From contig CM049313.1 in the NCBI GenBank assembly GCA_026874595.1, forward strand, positions 57,367,159 to 57,431,158: 64,000 nt of DNA. Reading direction: 5' to 3'. This document shows positions 22,901 through 30,479 of this stretch, in pieces (position 1 is the stretch's first letter; every line of letters begins with the position of its first letter). The position numbers and the translations under genes were made by a program. The DNA is from Sipunculus nudus. Its lineage: Eukaryota > Annelida > Sipuncula > Golfingiida > Sipunculidae. The notes under the pieces were generated by a model. The model was not told the DNA's origin, searched no databases, and was given only the letters and a program-made list of their open reading frames with translations.

Positions 22901-23510
22901 ATCAATACTTTGTGACTTATCTTGGAAGAAGTGGAAAAGACCATTTTTTCCCGCAGAAAGTAGGTCAACACAGGTGGCGCCACCTGGAGGTCAAAATCAT
23001 TTAGCAGTCACATGATTAATATTCCTGTGAAATTTGAAACTGAAGGCTGCAGCAGTTCCTAAGATATTTGGTAATTAACAGACAATACATCATGTACACA
23101 TAGAAACACATCAAGCTGTCATATTTTACGATCGACAGAATTTGAAGTTCTGTAGAGAAGCCATCTTGAATATGACTTGACTGAATTTATACTCAAATTA
23201 TTCCCCTTCCTCTAAGGAACTGTTGACTATGATATGAAAGCCAAAATATTAATACTTTATGACTTATCTTGAAAGAAGTTGAAAAGACCATTTAATCCCG
23301 CAGAAAGTAGGTCAACATAGGTGGCGCCACCAAAAGCTTATTTTTGCATGTCCATCCCATGATTAGTAATTCTGCAAAGTTTTATGAAGATAGCTGATGT
23401 GGCTGTTGAGATATTTGGTAACAGACGGTGTACGGTGGATAGTTGACAGTGGACAGTGGACAGTGGACGGCGGACGCTGCGCCATGGCATAAGTTCACAG
23501 AGTGAACTAA
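19948..23510 (-). mobile_element. Helentron-like element, family 3, complete copy
   Basis: Plus-strand edges are CAAGAGACCCAGGGGTCTAA (hairpin AGACCC-AG-GGGTCT) followed by TGTTCACTCTGTGAA, and CATAAGTTCACAGAGTGAAC then TAA at 23510. The subterminal inverted repeat is TTCACTCTGTGAA. Size 3.56 kb. It interrupts the Gypsy-1 integrase C-terminal domain; the frame matches on both sides without target duplication. The interior has diverse palindrome-bearing units (20040-20650), then a regular array of about 340 bp, then a GGACAGTGGACAGTGGACGG run before the 5' end. Non-autonomous. Confidence 0.8.
20675..23330. repeat. About 340-bp tandem array centred on AGGTGGCGCCACCT
   Basis: The 14-base palindrome AGGTGGCGCCACCT (or a close form) begins at 20675, 20934, 21273, 21612, 21951, 22290, 22633, 22972 and 23319. 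The spacing is 339 bases for most units (first 259; others 343 and 347). Each unit carries GGAGGTCAAAATCATTTAGC and CAATATTCCTGTGAAATTTG. Units alternate between variants around the CATCAAG...GTAGAG segment (A, B, A, B, C, B, C), so larger two-unit blocks were probably duplicated. Confidence 0.9.
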
Positions 23511-24190
23511 CAAAATGTCCAAGGGCGAAACAAGATACAAGACAAGTGGAACTCTTCACCATACATAGTAGTGGCTCGGCCTGATCCTTGTAAACATGTG
23601 TATACAGTCAGACCTTGTTCAGGAACTGGACCAGAGAAAAATGTGACCCGAGCAGAGATGTACGTTAGATACAGGAGAACCTGGTTATGTAGAAAGTGTA
23701 GAACCAGTCAGAGAGCAAGAACACGATATCGGCAGTTCTGATGATGAATAGAGTGTAGACAGTGACAGTCATATTGATGATCTACACCAGATTTCTAATG
23801 CCTTAAATAAACTGGATGGTGGCTCTCTAGTAAACAAGAATCCCCCAACCAACACAGATGTGGCTCAGCCAATAAACCCTTCAATGTATGATGGAAATGA
23901 ATACCAGTGTCCTGCTGCTGAGGAAAATCCTAACCTGAACGAAGAAAAAGCAGGGAAGGCTGTCATATCTCCACCTTCAGACAATCTGGCCAATCCTGTT
24001 GATTATGTAGAGACTGAAACTTATCCCCCGGTAGCAAGATTACGTAGAACTAAAAAAAGCACAGCAGGAAAGCATAGTAACCCTCATAACTTACTAGTGA
24101 CTGTAACAAATAATGAAAGTAATTTTATTTAACCCCAGGTTCTGGCTGATTTAGTAAGGAGCCAAGCATTGCTAGCAGAACTGTTAACTA
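23511..24190 (+). pseudogene. Gypsy-1 integrase C-terminal domain and tail
   Basis: QGRNKIQDKWNSSPYIVVAR and PDPCKHVYTVRP (23520-23615) match the C-terminal DNA-binding module of animal Gypsy integrases. An acidic, low-complexity stretch follows. An open frame at 23860-24132 ends in PPVARLRRTKKSTAGKHSNP, the usual basic tail at the end of such Pol proteins. One or more frameshifts near 23640-23750 and a TAG near 23750 break continuity. Confidence 0.75.
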
Positions 24191-24482
24191 ATGTATAGCA
24201 ATATTAGAGTTAAAGAGTATTTAATTCATCTTTCAAATAAAATAACATAATTGTTTGATGGTTAGAAACTAATGTTATTGTAAGGGATGCCAATATTCAA
24301 GCAGGGAAGATTGTAATCAGATGATATGATACTCATATGTGGGTGCATATATTTTGTTGACCACAATAGATGGCGCTGCCCAGCAGCAACGTCAACTCTG
24401 CAATTTGAATTGTTATATTTTATTATATTTGATATATTTTGGGCATTATACTAGACGAAGCACACGCACTTCAGCTTAAAAG
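24191..24482. other. Junction between Gypsy-1 end and non-LTR element
   Basis: About 290 bases without a gene. It may hold a decayed 3' LTR of Gypsy-1 and the 5' untranslated region of the non-LTR element (GATGGCGCTGCCCAGCAGCA at about 24371 is GC-rich against an AT-rich background, as such 5' leaders often are). The boundary cannot be fixed. Confidence 0.35.
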
Positions 24483-24828
24483 ATGGATCTTTCAAAGTAT
24501 GTACTTTTAGTCTGTATGATTATTACCTTTATTGTGTTTACCGGAACTGGAATGCTGCTTATGGGCGATAATGGAGTACATGCATATTTGTTACTCAACT
24601 TCATAACAAACTCTTACATTCTGACATTAATTTTGATACAAGTGTACTTCTGAAAGAATGCAAAAAGATTAGAAGAAGACCACATGGAAGGAGAGGTGGG
24701 GTTAGAGTTAGGTTAAGGAGAAGATGCAGTACTAAACCGTTTGTGCCCACAATAACTTTCGGTAACGTCTGTTCACTCAGCTCAAAGATTGACGAACTCC
24801 GTGCAAACTGCCGATTTTTTATCAATAT
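24483..24828 (+). pseudogene. Non-LTR element, N-terminal part of endonuclease ORF
   Basis: From ATG 24483 a hydrophobic stretch (MDLSKYVLLVCMIITFIVFT) precedes GDNGVHAYLL. After a frameshift near 24615 the reading continues through the strongly basic RRRPHGRRGGVRVRLRRR (24669-24725), then FGNVCSLSSKIDELRANCRF (about 24760-24818). The latter is the N-terminal N-V-R-S-L block that opens the endonuclease domain in CR1-like elements. The frame is cut by the small LTR element at 24829. Another single-base slip near the T run at 24815 is needed to reach the next block. Confidence 0.7.
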
Positions 24829-24985
24829 TGTTATAGGGTGACATAAAAGCAGACTGAACTGTCTCACTAGAAAAGCTTGCTTTGCTAGCAAAGCAGTTGA
24901 TACGCCGGACTTGTGCGCCACCAACATGGGTTTGAATCCCGGATTGGTCTTGTCTTTTCCCCTTGAATAATTTATCTTCGTAACA
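24829..24985 (+). repeat. 5' LTR of the TRIM-like element
   Basis: 157 bp, TGTTATAGGGTGACATAAAA ... CGTAACA. It contains ACATAAAAG, a possible TATA-type motif, then the tRNA-like segment (24886-24939) and a TTTT at 24955-24958 that could end a Pol III transcript. It differs from the downstream LTR at scattered positions, so the insertion is not recent. Confidence 0.8.
24886..24939 (+). promoter_or_regulatory. tRNA-like internal Pol III promoter (A and B boxes) in 5' LTR
   Basis: A box TAGCAAAGCAGT (24886-24897; consensus TRGCNNAGYNGG) and B box GGTTTGAATCC (24929-24939; consensus GGTTCGANNCC) start 43 bases apart, as in a tRNA. Between them GTTGATACGCCGGACTTGTG resembles the D-loop to anticodon part of a tRNA with TGT at the anticodon. 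The acceptor stem does not pair, so this is a tRNA-derived relic, not a tRNA gene. Confidence 0.65.
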
Positions 24986-24988
24986 AAA

Positions 24989-25007
24989 TGGGGGCTTGTC
25001 CTGAATG
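24989..25007 (+). promoter_or_regulatory. Primer binding site of the TRIM-like element
   Basis: TGGGGGCTTGTCCTGAATG lies three bases after the LTR. From memory of retroviral primer sites it agrees with the tRNA-Pro type (TGGGGGCTCGTCCGGGAT) at most positions. This orients the element on the plus strand. Confidence 0.65.
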
Positions 25008-25105
25008 ATGGTTAACTTTGAGGCCAAGGGAATAAGCTCACCAAAAAAGTGACTCCTGGGATAATTAGTCTTGTTCTGATAGCAGAATGATCTTAAGAGG
25101 GGGTG

Positions 25106-25262
25106 TGTTACGAGATGACATAAAAGCGGACCGAACTGTCTCACAAGAGAAGCTTGCTTTGCCAGCAAAACAGTTGGTACGCCGGACTTGTGCGCCACCA
25201 ACATGGGTTTTAATCCCAGATTGGCCCAGTCTTTTCCCCTTGAGCAATTTATCTATGTAACA
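25106..25262 (+). repeat. 3' LTR of the TRIM-like element
   Basis: 157 bp, TGTTACGAGATGACATAAAA ... TATGTAACA, the same length as the 5' LTR. A box CAGCAAAACAGT (25163-25174) and B box GGTTTTAATCC (25206-25216) again start 43 bases apart, with GTTGGTACGCCGGACTTGTG between them, slightly closer to a real tRNA than the other copy. TTTT follows at 25232-25235. Confidence 0.8.
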
Positions 25263-25266
25263 ATAT

Positions 25267-25325
25267 CGAGAGGCTTGTTGCATTGCATTAACAGAATCAT
25301 GGCTGAACCAAAACATATCTGACAC
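25267..25325 (+). pseudogene. Non-LTR endonuclease piece between the two LTR elements
   Basis: Fifty-nine bases encoding YREACCIALTESWLNQNISD (the frame begins with a base or two of the ATAT duplication), including the T-E-S/T-W-L motif that carries the catalytic Glu of apurinic-type endonucleases. Its last five bases GACAC are the target duplicated by Gypsy-2, and the same codon frame resumes at 32134. Confidence 0.85.
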
Positions 25326-25879
25326 TGTTGGATATGTGATCCAAGTGCAGCCATCTACTGGCGCTTTCTATAACTTACCTACATGTAATAATGGTGTCAC
25401 CACCAGGTGGCTTTTATATGTGTCAGTGTGCTGTGTGCACATTGTATAATGTTCTACGTAGCAGAATAAAAATGGCTGTCTCCCCAAATGGACTGTGTTT
25501 TCTGTGATCCAAGTGCAGCCATCTACTGGTGCTTTCTATAACTAACCTACATGTAATAATGGTGTCACCACCAGGTGGCTTTTTTTGTGTCAGTGTGCTG
25601 TGTGCACATTGTATAATGTTCTACGTAGCAGAATAAAAATGGCTGTCTCCCCAAATGGACTAAGTTTTCTGTGATCCAAGTGCAGCCATCTACTGGCGCT
25701 TTCTATAACTAACCTACATGTAACAATGGTGTCACCACCAGGTGGCTTTTATATGTGTCAGTGTGCTGTGTGCACATTGTATAATGTTCTACGTAGCAGA
25801 ATAAAAATGGCTGTCTCCCCAAATGGACTGCGTTTTGTGTTCTCTCTATAACTTATGACCTGCGACTAAGTATACAAAA
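25326..25879 (+). repeat. 5' LTR of Gypsy-2, with internal triplication
   Basis: Begins TGTTGGATATGTGATCC. An internal block of about 167 bases (GTGATCCAAGTGCAGCCATC to AAATGGACTGTGTTTTCT) occurs three times, starting at 25336, 25504 and 25671; the 3' LTR has it once. Each block contains GTGTCACCACCAGGTGGC and an AATAAA. It ends AAGTATACAAAA at 25879, the point where the two LTRs stop agreeing. Confidence 0.85.
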
Positions 25880-25900
25880 TTCGCGACGAGGATGGGATGG
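25880..25900 (+). promoter_or_regulatory. Probable primer binding site of Gypsy-2
   Basis: TTCGCGACGAGGATGGGATG follows the LTR directly, the position of the tRNA primer site. I cannot name the tRNA with certainty. Confidence 0.45.
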
Positions 25901-25962
25901 TCGTGTGAATAAACAGGTTGGAGTCCTGTAAGTTGCGACACAAGAACACTTTTGGAGTTTAT

Positions 25963-26613
25963 ATGAAGTTTGTAGTTATGGCAGTTGCTCTGAGTGGTCT
26001 GCCAGGACTGGTGCCATTTGATACTGTACGGGATCCTGCCAGTCTGGAGCAGAGGTGGAATAAATGACGCAAAGAATTTAAGCTACACATCGCAGCCTCT
26101 GGGGTGACTAATACAACCCAGAAAAGAGCGCTATTACTTTATTTGGCTGGACCAGGAGTAAGGGATGTGTTTAGTACATTTCCAGTTGAGGAAAAAGGAG
26201 AGGCCAAAGACTTTCAGAAAGCCATGATGTGTCTCAACAAATATTTCAAATTGAAGAAGAATGTACCACTTTCCAGACAGACATTTCTGAACACCACACC
26301 GGAGCCTGGAGAGACAGTTAATAACTTTGTTGCGTGGTTGAGGAAACTTGCTGACAGCTGTGAGTATGAAAATAGAGATGATCAAGTGAGAGACCAAACT
26401 CTACTTCACATTAAAGATAAGGCTCTAAAAGGCAAGTTATACCGTCAAGATGAACTGACTCTCACGAAACTACTTGAAATTGTATGCCAATACCATGATA
26501 AAAAGGCTCTTATTCTAAGTCCCATGAAAGAGACAGTCAACTATGTCAGAGCGCAGAGCTCCAGAAACCCCTATATCCAACAATGTAAGCTCTGGCAACT
26601 GCTACCAGTGTAA
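25963..26613 (+). pseudogene. Gypsy-2 Gag (capsid region)
   Basis: ATG 25963 opens MKFVVMAVALSGLPGLVPFD, then DPASLEQRWNK, a TGA at 26065, and an open stretch to 26613. Capsid-type helices are evident: KRALLLYLAGPGVRDVFSTF (about 26122-26180), CLNKYFKLKKNVPLSRQTFL and PGETVNNFVAWLRKLADSCE (about 26290-26360). In the element family Gag packages the RNA. The frame ends shortly before the zinc knuckles, which lie in the next frame. That could be a mutation or a frame overlap. From the TGA to the stop there are about 181 codons. Confidence 0.75.
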
Positions 26614-27772
26614 CAGGCCTGGCCACATGGCAAGAGACTGCAGAGTATCCCGATCACATTCACATAAGTGTCAGATATGTGGCAAAATGGGACATTTTGA
26701 AGTCTGCTGTCACAGCAGGCAGCACAGAAGTGAGCAGAAACAAGGTCGTGCTGAAACATGGGGTGATTACCCCAGAGGAGGTAACAGGGGTAGCTACTCC
26801 AGCCAGCATGGGGGCCGCTATTCAAGCCAGCGTGGATCAAGTCGCAGGGGTCCTTATAACAACAGAGGGCCTGTGCACAGTGTTGACGTAGATGAGGATA
26901 CAGAAGAACCTGAAAACAATGAGGACTCTGTGTATGAAATGGAAAACATGTATAATATAAGGGGGAAAGTAGCTTCATTCTATGTGCCTGTTGAAATTGA
27001 AGGTAGGAGCTTTCAAATGAAATTAGATACAGGGGCAGCCCTTTCAGTAGTAAATTTACATGATTACAACAAGTATCTGTCACATGTACCAATGGAAGAA
27101 ACCGAGGTTAAACTTAGAACATACACACAGGAGGTCATTGAACCAATAGGAAAACTGAATGTTGATGTTGAGTATAAAGGGAAATCTTACAAAGCTGAGC
27201 TTTATGTGGTAAAAGATGGTCCTCCTTTGTTTGGTAGGCAATGGCTTGAAATCATAAAATTAGACTGGGGAGACATTAAACTGATAAACATGGTAGACAT
27301 GAGTTCAGATATAACAGAGTTGCTCCATAAACACAATGCGGTGTTTGAAGAAGGTATTGGGAGGCTGAAAGGTATAAAAGCTTCCATTCATGTTGACAAA
27401 TGTGCTGTTCCTAAATTTTATAAGGCAGGGCCAGTACCTTTTGCCCTACGTCTAAAAGTAGAAGAGCAGTTAGACAAACTGGAAAGTGAAGGCACTATCA
27501 AGAAAGTGAGCCATAGTGATTGGGCAGCACCTATTGTAACACCTATAAAGAAAAATGGAGAAGTTCGCATTTGTGGCGATTTTAAGGTTACCATCAACCC
27601 AGTGTTAAATGTTGAGCAATATCCATTGCCAAGCATTGAAGAGATTTTTGCAAATTTGGCAGGGGGTCAAAAATTTACCAAAATTGATCTGGCAAAGGCA
27701 TATTTGCAAATGGAAGTCCAAGAACACCACAAGAAGTACCTCACAATCAATACATGTAAGGGTCTACCGTAA
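26543..27772 (+). CDS. Gypsy-2 nucleocapsid, protease and RT N-terminal part
   Basis: A 409-codon open frame. Residues 20-33 and 43-56 are two C-X2-C-X4-H-X4-C zinc knuckles (C20, C23, H28, C33; C43, C46, H51, C56) that bind RNA. A Gly/Ser/Arg-rich and then acidic linker follows. The retropepsin active site is LDTGAALSVV at residues 161-170. RT begins about residue 290: VRICGDFKVTINPVL, then TKIDLAKAYLQMEV with the first catalytic Asp at residue 382. At 27765 the frame runs into a TIR element within KGL/Y-Q-Y; the last residues before the stop belong to that insertion. The ATG may not be the native start. Confidence 0.85.
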   Translation: MSERRAPETPISNNVSSGNCYQCNRPGHMARDCRVSRSHSHKCQICGKMGHFEVCCHSRQHRSEQKQGRAETWGDYPRGGNRGSYSSQHGGRYSSQRGSSRRGPYNNRGPVHSVDVDEDTEEPENNEDSVYEMENMYNIRGKVASFYVPVEIEGRSFQMKLDTGAALSVVNLHDYNKYLSHVPMEETEVKLRTYTQEVIEPIGKLNVDVEYKGKSYKAELYVVKDGPPLFGRQWLEIIKLDWGDIKLINMVDMSSDITELLHKHNAVFEEGIGRLKGIKASIHVDKCAVPKFYKAGPVPFALRLKVEEQLDKLESEGTIKKVSHSDWAAPIVTPIKKNGEVRICGDFKVTINPVLNVEQYPLPSIEEIFANLAGGQKFTKIDLAKAYLQMEVQEHHKKYLTINTCKGLP

Positions 27773-29169
27773 AATCTCCACTTAAAACCGCGGTTTAATC
27801 AAGAAATTCAAAATCTTGAAATCAGGTTGATTTCCTGAAAGCACTGTGCGGTTTATACTAGAAGGGTTTCCCGATTATCTTCCTGACAGACATCGTTTTT
27901 GGACCGGCGCGTGGGCGATAATATTGCAACTTTCGAAGGCTGTTCTTAGCATGCATGGGAGCCGTGTGTAAATGTATAATTTACGATTACTTGTTATTTA
28001 TAAATTAAATATTGATGATTAGTTTTCGTGTGATATATAACTTGTTATAAAATCTTGGTAATTGTCACCAAATAATACGTTTAAAACAACCCTGCTGTTA
28101 CACACAGCGGTCCACTTCGTTGGGCATGGTCAAGCAAAATTGAATTAAAAGCCTCTTTTAAACCCATTTGCGGCATTATTTAGCAATGATTATTTGTTTA
28201 AAACGTAAAATGAATAAAAAGCTGACATCGTAAAGAGTCACACAATGGCAGACGATCGTTTTAAAATCAAGTTTTAGTGCCGCCATGTGCTGAATCACCC
28301 CGGTATTCTGCTAAGAATATTTTGAACGGCTGTACGCGGTGGGTGGTAAATAGAACAGCCACCTATTTCGTCCCAGCGTGCCTTGCGCGAACACTGCCTT
28401 GACAAAATGGCTCTCCACACGGAAACTTTCTTCAGGAAAACAACTTGCTAACCCGGACTGGCCACTTTAATTTTACCTTAAAACCCCTCGTTTTCAAGCG
28501 TCATGTTTCCTATACGTGCGTATCTCGATAAGGTAATTTCAGTTACTTTGATATTTAGTTAAGTTGACCAGCGATGTTTTCAAACGCACCAGCAAATTGT
28601 GACATGGAGCGATATCAACGTACGATGTGACGAAGATAATACCGAAGTTACCGGTATGAAAATGATTTGAATCTTCCGAGTAATTCCAGAAAATGGAATT
28701 TTCATCAAAAAATTAAGATTTCAAAATATTACTTTTAGAATTAAAATATACAGTGACTTGAAATGGATCAGCAGAATATTTTTTTCAAAATATAATGACA
28801 AATCAGTAGCAAACAAGAATACGGCACGGAATATAAAATCTGTATAAACAGGCAGAGGTTCACCGGCCCTTACGTCTTCACAAACTTCATGCTTGAGTGA
28901 CCCTGCAAAAAAGTGTTATGATGTGTTTAAATAAAATGCCCAAGGAATTTTTAAAGTGGACAGGAATGGCCGAGTCGCAACCTACGCGTGTTTCTTTTCA
29001 GATGATTGCTTGATTGTGTCTTTTGTCAAATCATTCCGTAGCGAAAGTTGGTGCGGTTTTAAAGGGGGGTTCTTAGTATTTGAGCCCCTCGCGGTGTCTC
29101 GCCTGGAATTTCGGCGAAGTCTGGGTGCGGTTTTAATCGGAAGTGCGGTTTTAAGTGGAGATTTTACGG
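27767..29169. mobile_element. TIR DNA element (TA target) inserted in Gypsy-2 RT
   Basis: Perfect 25-bp inverted termini (CCGTAAAATCTCCACTTAAA... at 27767-27791 and its complement at 29145-29169) flanked by TA on both sides (27765-27766, 29170-29171). Removing the element and one TA restores the RT frame from KGL into YQYE. Subterminal copies of GCGGTTTTAAT lie inside both ends. Length 1403 bp, without transposase: a non-autonomous element of a TA-duplicating superfamily such as Tc1/mariner. Confidence 0.9.
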
Positions 29170-29433
29170 TATATCAATATGAGAGGCTTGTTTATGGAGT
29201 GGCAAGTGCTCCAGCTATTTGGCAATTTCACCCAATGTTATCTGGATGATATTATCATCACAGGTAGAACGAAAGAAGAACATTTAAAACATCTAGATCT
29301 GGTTCTGTCCAAACTAGAACAGTATAGTCTAAAGGTGAACAAGTCAAAATGCGAGTTCTTTAAAGACAAGATAGAATATTGTGGTCATGTGATAGATGCC
29401 CAAGGGCTGCACAAGTCAAAAGAAAAAAATTGA
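29170..29433 (+). pseudogene. Gypsy-2 RT, active-site and thumb part
   Basis: Resumes with YQYERLVYGVASAPAIWQ. It then jumps in another frame to TQCYLDDIIITGRTKEEHLK, which holds the Y-L-D-D active-site box (about 29238-29249). Roughly a dozen residues normally found between these blocks are missing, so a small deletion with a frameshift lies near 29222-29232. SLKVNKSKCEFFKDKIEYCG and HVIDAQGLHKS follow. A second frameshift in the A run near 29425 leads to the next frame. Confidence 0.85.
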
Positions 29434-29986
29434 TGCAGTTCTAAACGCACCAAAACCGGAGAATCATGAACAACTACAGTCATTTCTGGGGTTAAACAAC
29501 TTCTACAGGCGCTTTCTGCCTGATCTGTCCACAGTGCTTCGACCTTTGAATGGGTTGTTAGAGCAGGAGAAACGATGGGAGTGGGGTATAGAGCAGGAAA
29601 AGGCTTATTTGGAAAGCAAGAAACTTATATGTTCTGAGACAGTGTTAACCCATTATGACCAACAATTACCTGTTACCTTAGCATGTGACGCTTCCTCTTA
29701 TGGGATATGAGCTGTGATCTCGCATGACAGATGGGAGCGAACATCCCATTGCATTTGCTTCTAGGTCCCTGAGTCCTGCTGAAAAGAATTATTGTCAGTT
29801 AGAGCGTGAAGCTTTAGCTATTGTCGGGGGGTTGGTAAATGTTATCAATACCCACAAGGCAGACGCTTCACCCTGATCACAGATCATCAGCCGCTGACGC
29901 ACATTTTTAGCCCTAGTAAGGCTATTCCAGTTACAGCAGCAGCGCGAGTTCAACACTGGGCAGTATTCCTCAGTGGGTTTACGCAT
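29396..29986 (+). pseudogene. Gypsy-2 RT connection and RNase H
   Basis: LQSFLGLNNFYRRFLPDLST (about 29475-29530) is the connection block. PVTLACDASSYGI (about 29670-29708) has the first RNase H Asp and then a TGA at 29708. In later frames QLEREALAIV, RRFTLITDHQPLTHIF (about 29850-29905) and TAAARVQHWAVFLSGF (about 29930-29980) are the remaining RNase H blocks in the correct order. At least two frameshifts and one stop disable it. Confidence 0.85.
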
Positions 29987-30479
29987 AATTATAAGTACAA
30001 AAGCAATAAACTACATGGTAATGCTGATGGACAATAGCAGTGTCTCCCAAGATGACAAAATGAGCATGTGTAACATAAATGATATTTCTGAGCCTATCTT
30101 AGCTAATGAGCTAAAATCTGAAACTTCTAGGGATAGTATTTTGATAAAGGTTACTGAAGCAGTGCAGAGGGGTTGGCACCCGGAAATGTGTAATGAACCT
30201 GAGCTCAAGGCGCACTTTACACAGCAGAATGAATTGTCACTTTCAAATGGGTGTATCCTATGGGGTTTACCTGTAATAATACCACAGAAATTGAGGCCCA
30301 AGGCCCTTGAATTGCTTCAAGAAGGGCATCTTGGTGTTGTTAAAATGAGAATTGTGGCAAGAAGCTACATGTGGTGGCCATGAATAGATCAGAAAATTGA
30401 AAATCTTGCTAAAGCAAAAGGATGTCAGGCTGTTAGAAACCAACCAGCAATAGCTCCAGTACACCGTTGGGTTTATCCA
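29973..30479 (+). pseudogene. Gypsy-2 region before integrase, with zinc-binding domain
   Basis: An open frame of 136 codons, then a TGA at about 30381. The spacer is acidic. The integrase H-H-C-C domain is recognised by LRPKALELLQEGHLGVVKMR and ARSYMWWP; after the stop come KGCQAVRNQPAIAPVHRW and P. One of the two Cys residues is replaced (AKAKGC), so zinc binding would be impaired. Confidence 0.75.

Larger units (their letters stand above)
6050..24190 (+). mobile_element. Gypsy-1: degraded Ty3/Gypsy retrotransposon split by four insertions
   Basis: Five co-linear coding pieces (6053-8218, 12985-13422, 17012-18114, 19625-19947, 23511-24190) give the order Gag, protease, RT, RNase H, integrase, acidic tail, all on the plus strand. 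The pieces total about 4.7 kb, normal for a Gypsy coding region. Each junction between pieces coincides with the edges of another mobile element, and the conserved protein blocks resume on the other side. Many stops and frameshifts show that it is dead. No LTRs were identified. Confidence 0.85.
24829..25262 (+). mobile_element. Miniature LTR (TRIM-like) element with tRNA-like LTRs
   Basis: Two direct repeats of 157 bp (24829-24985 and 25106-25262), each starting TGTTA and ending TAACA, enclose 120 bases. Right after the first repeat lies TGGGGGCTTGTCCTGAATG (24989 on), close to the tRNA-Pro primer site used by some retroviruses. Right before the second is the purine tract AAGAGGGGGTG. A 4-bp duplication ATAT flanks the element. 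There is no coding capacity. Each LTR contains a tRNA-like A box and B box. It sits in the endonuclease ORF of the non-LTR element. Confidence 0.8.

Noticed and set aside
24191-24480. 3' LTR of Gypsy-1
   Set aside because: Suspected from position, but no matching copy exists upstream of 6050 and no clear TG...CA ends could be fixed.
24880-24960. A functional tRNA gene
   Set aside because: A and B boxes and spacing fit, but the acceptor and anticodon stems do not pair and the segment is duplicated within LTRs. Treated as a tRNA-derived promoter relic.
24601-25325. Minus-strand open frames sharing MLVAHKSGV and QASLVRQF
   Set aside because: They repeat because they are antisense to the two LTRs of the TRIM-like element; no known domain.
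26571-27092. 173-codon minus-strand open frame
   Set aside because: Antisense to the zinc knuckles and protease of Gypsy-2, which have clear motifs on the plus strand.
28956-29249. 97-codon open frame before the Gypsy-2 RT
   Set aside because: It crosses the right end of the TIR element into RT; only the last residues (SAPAIWQ) are real RT.
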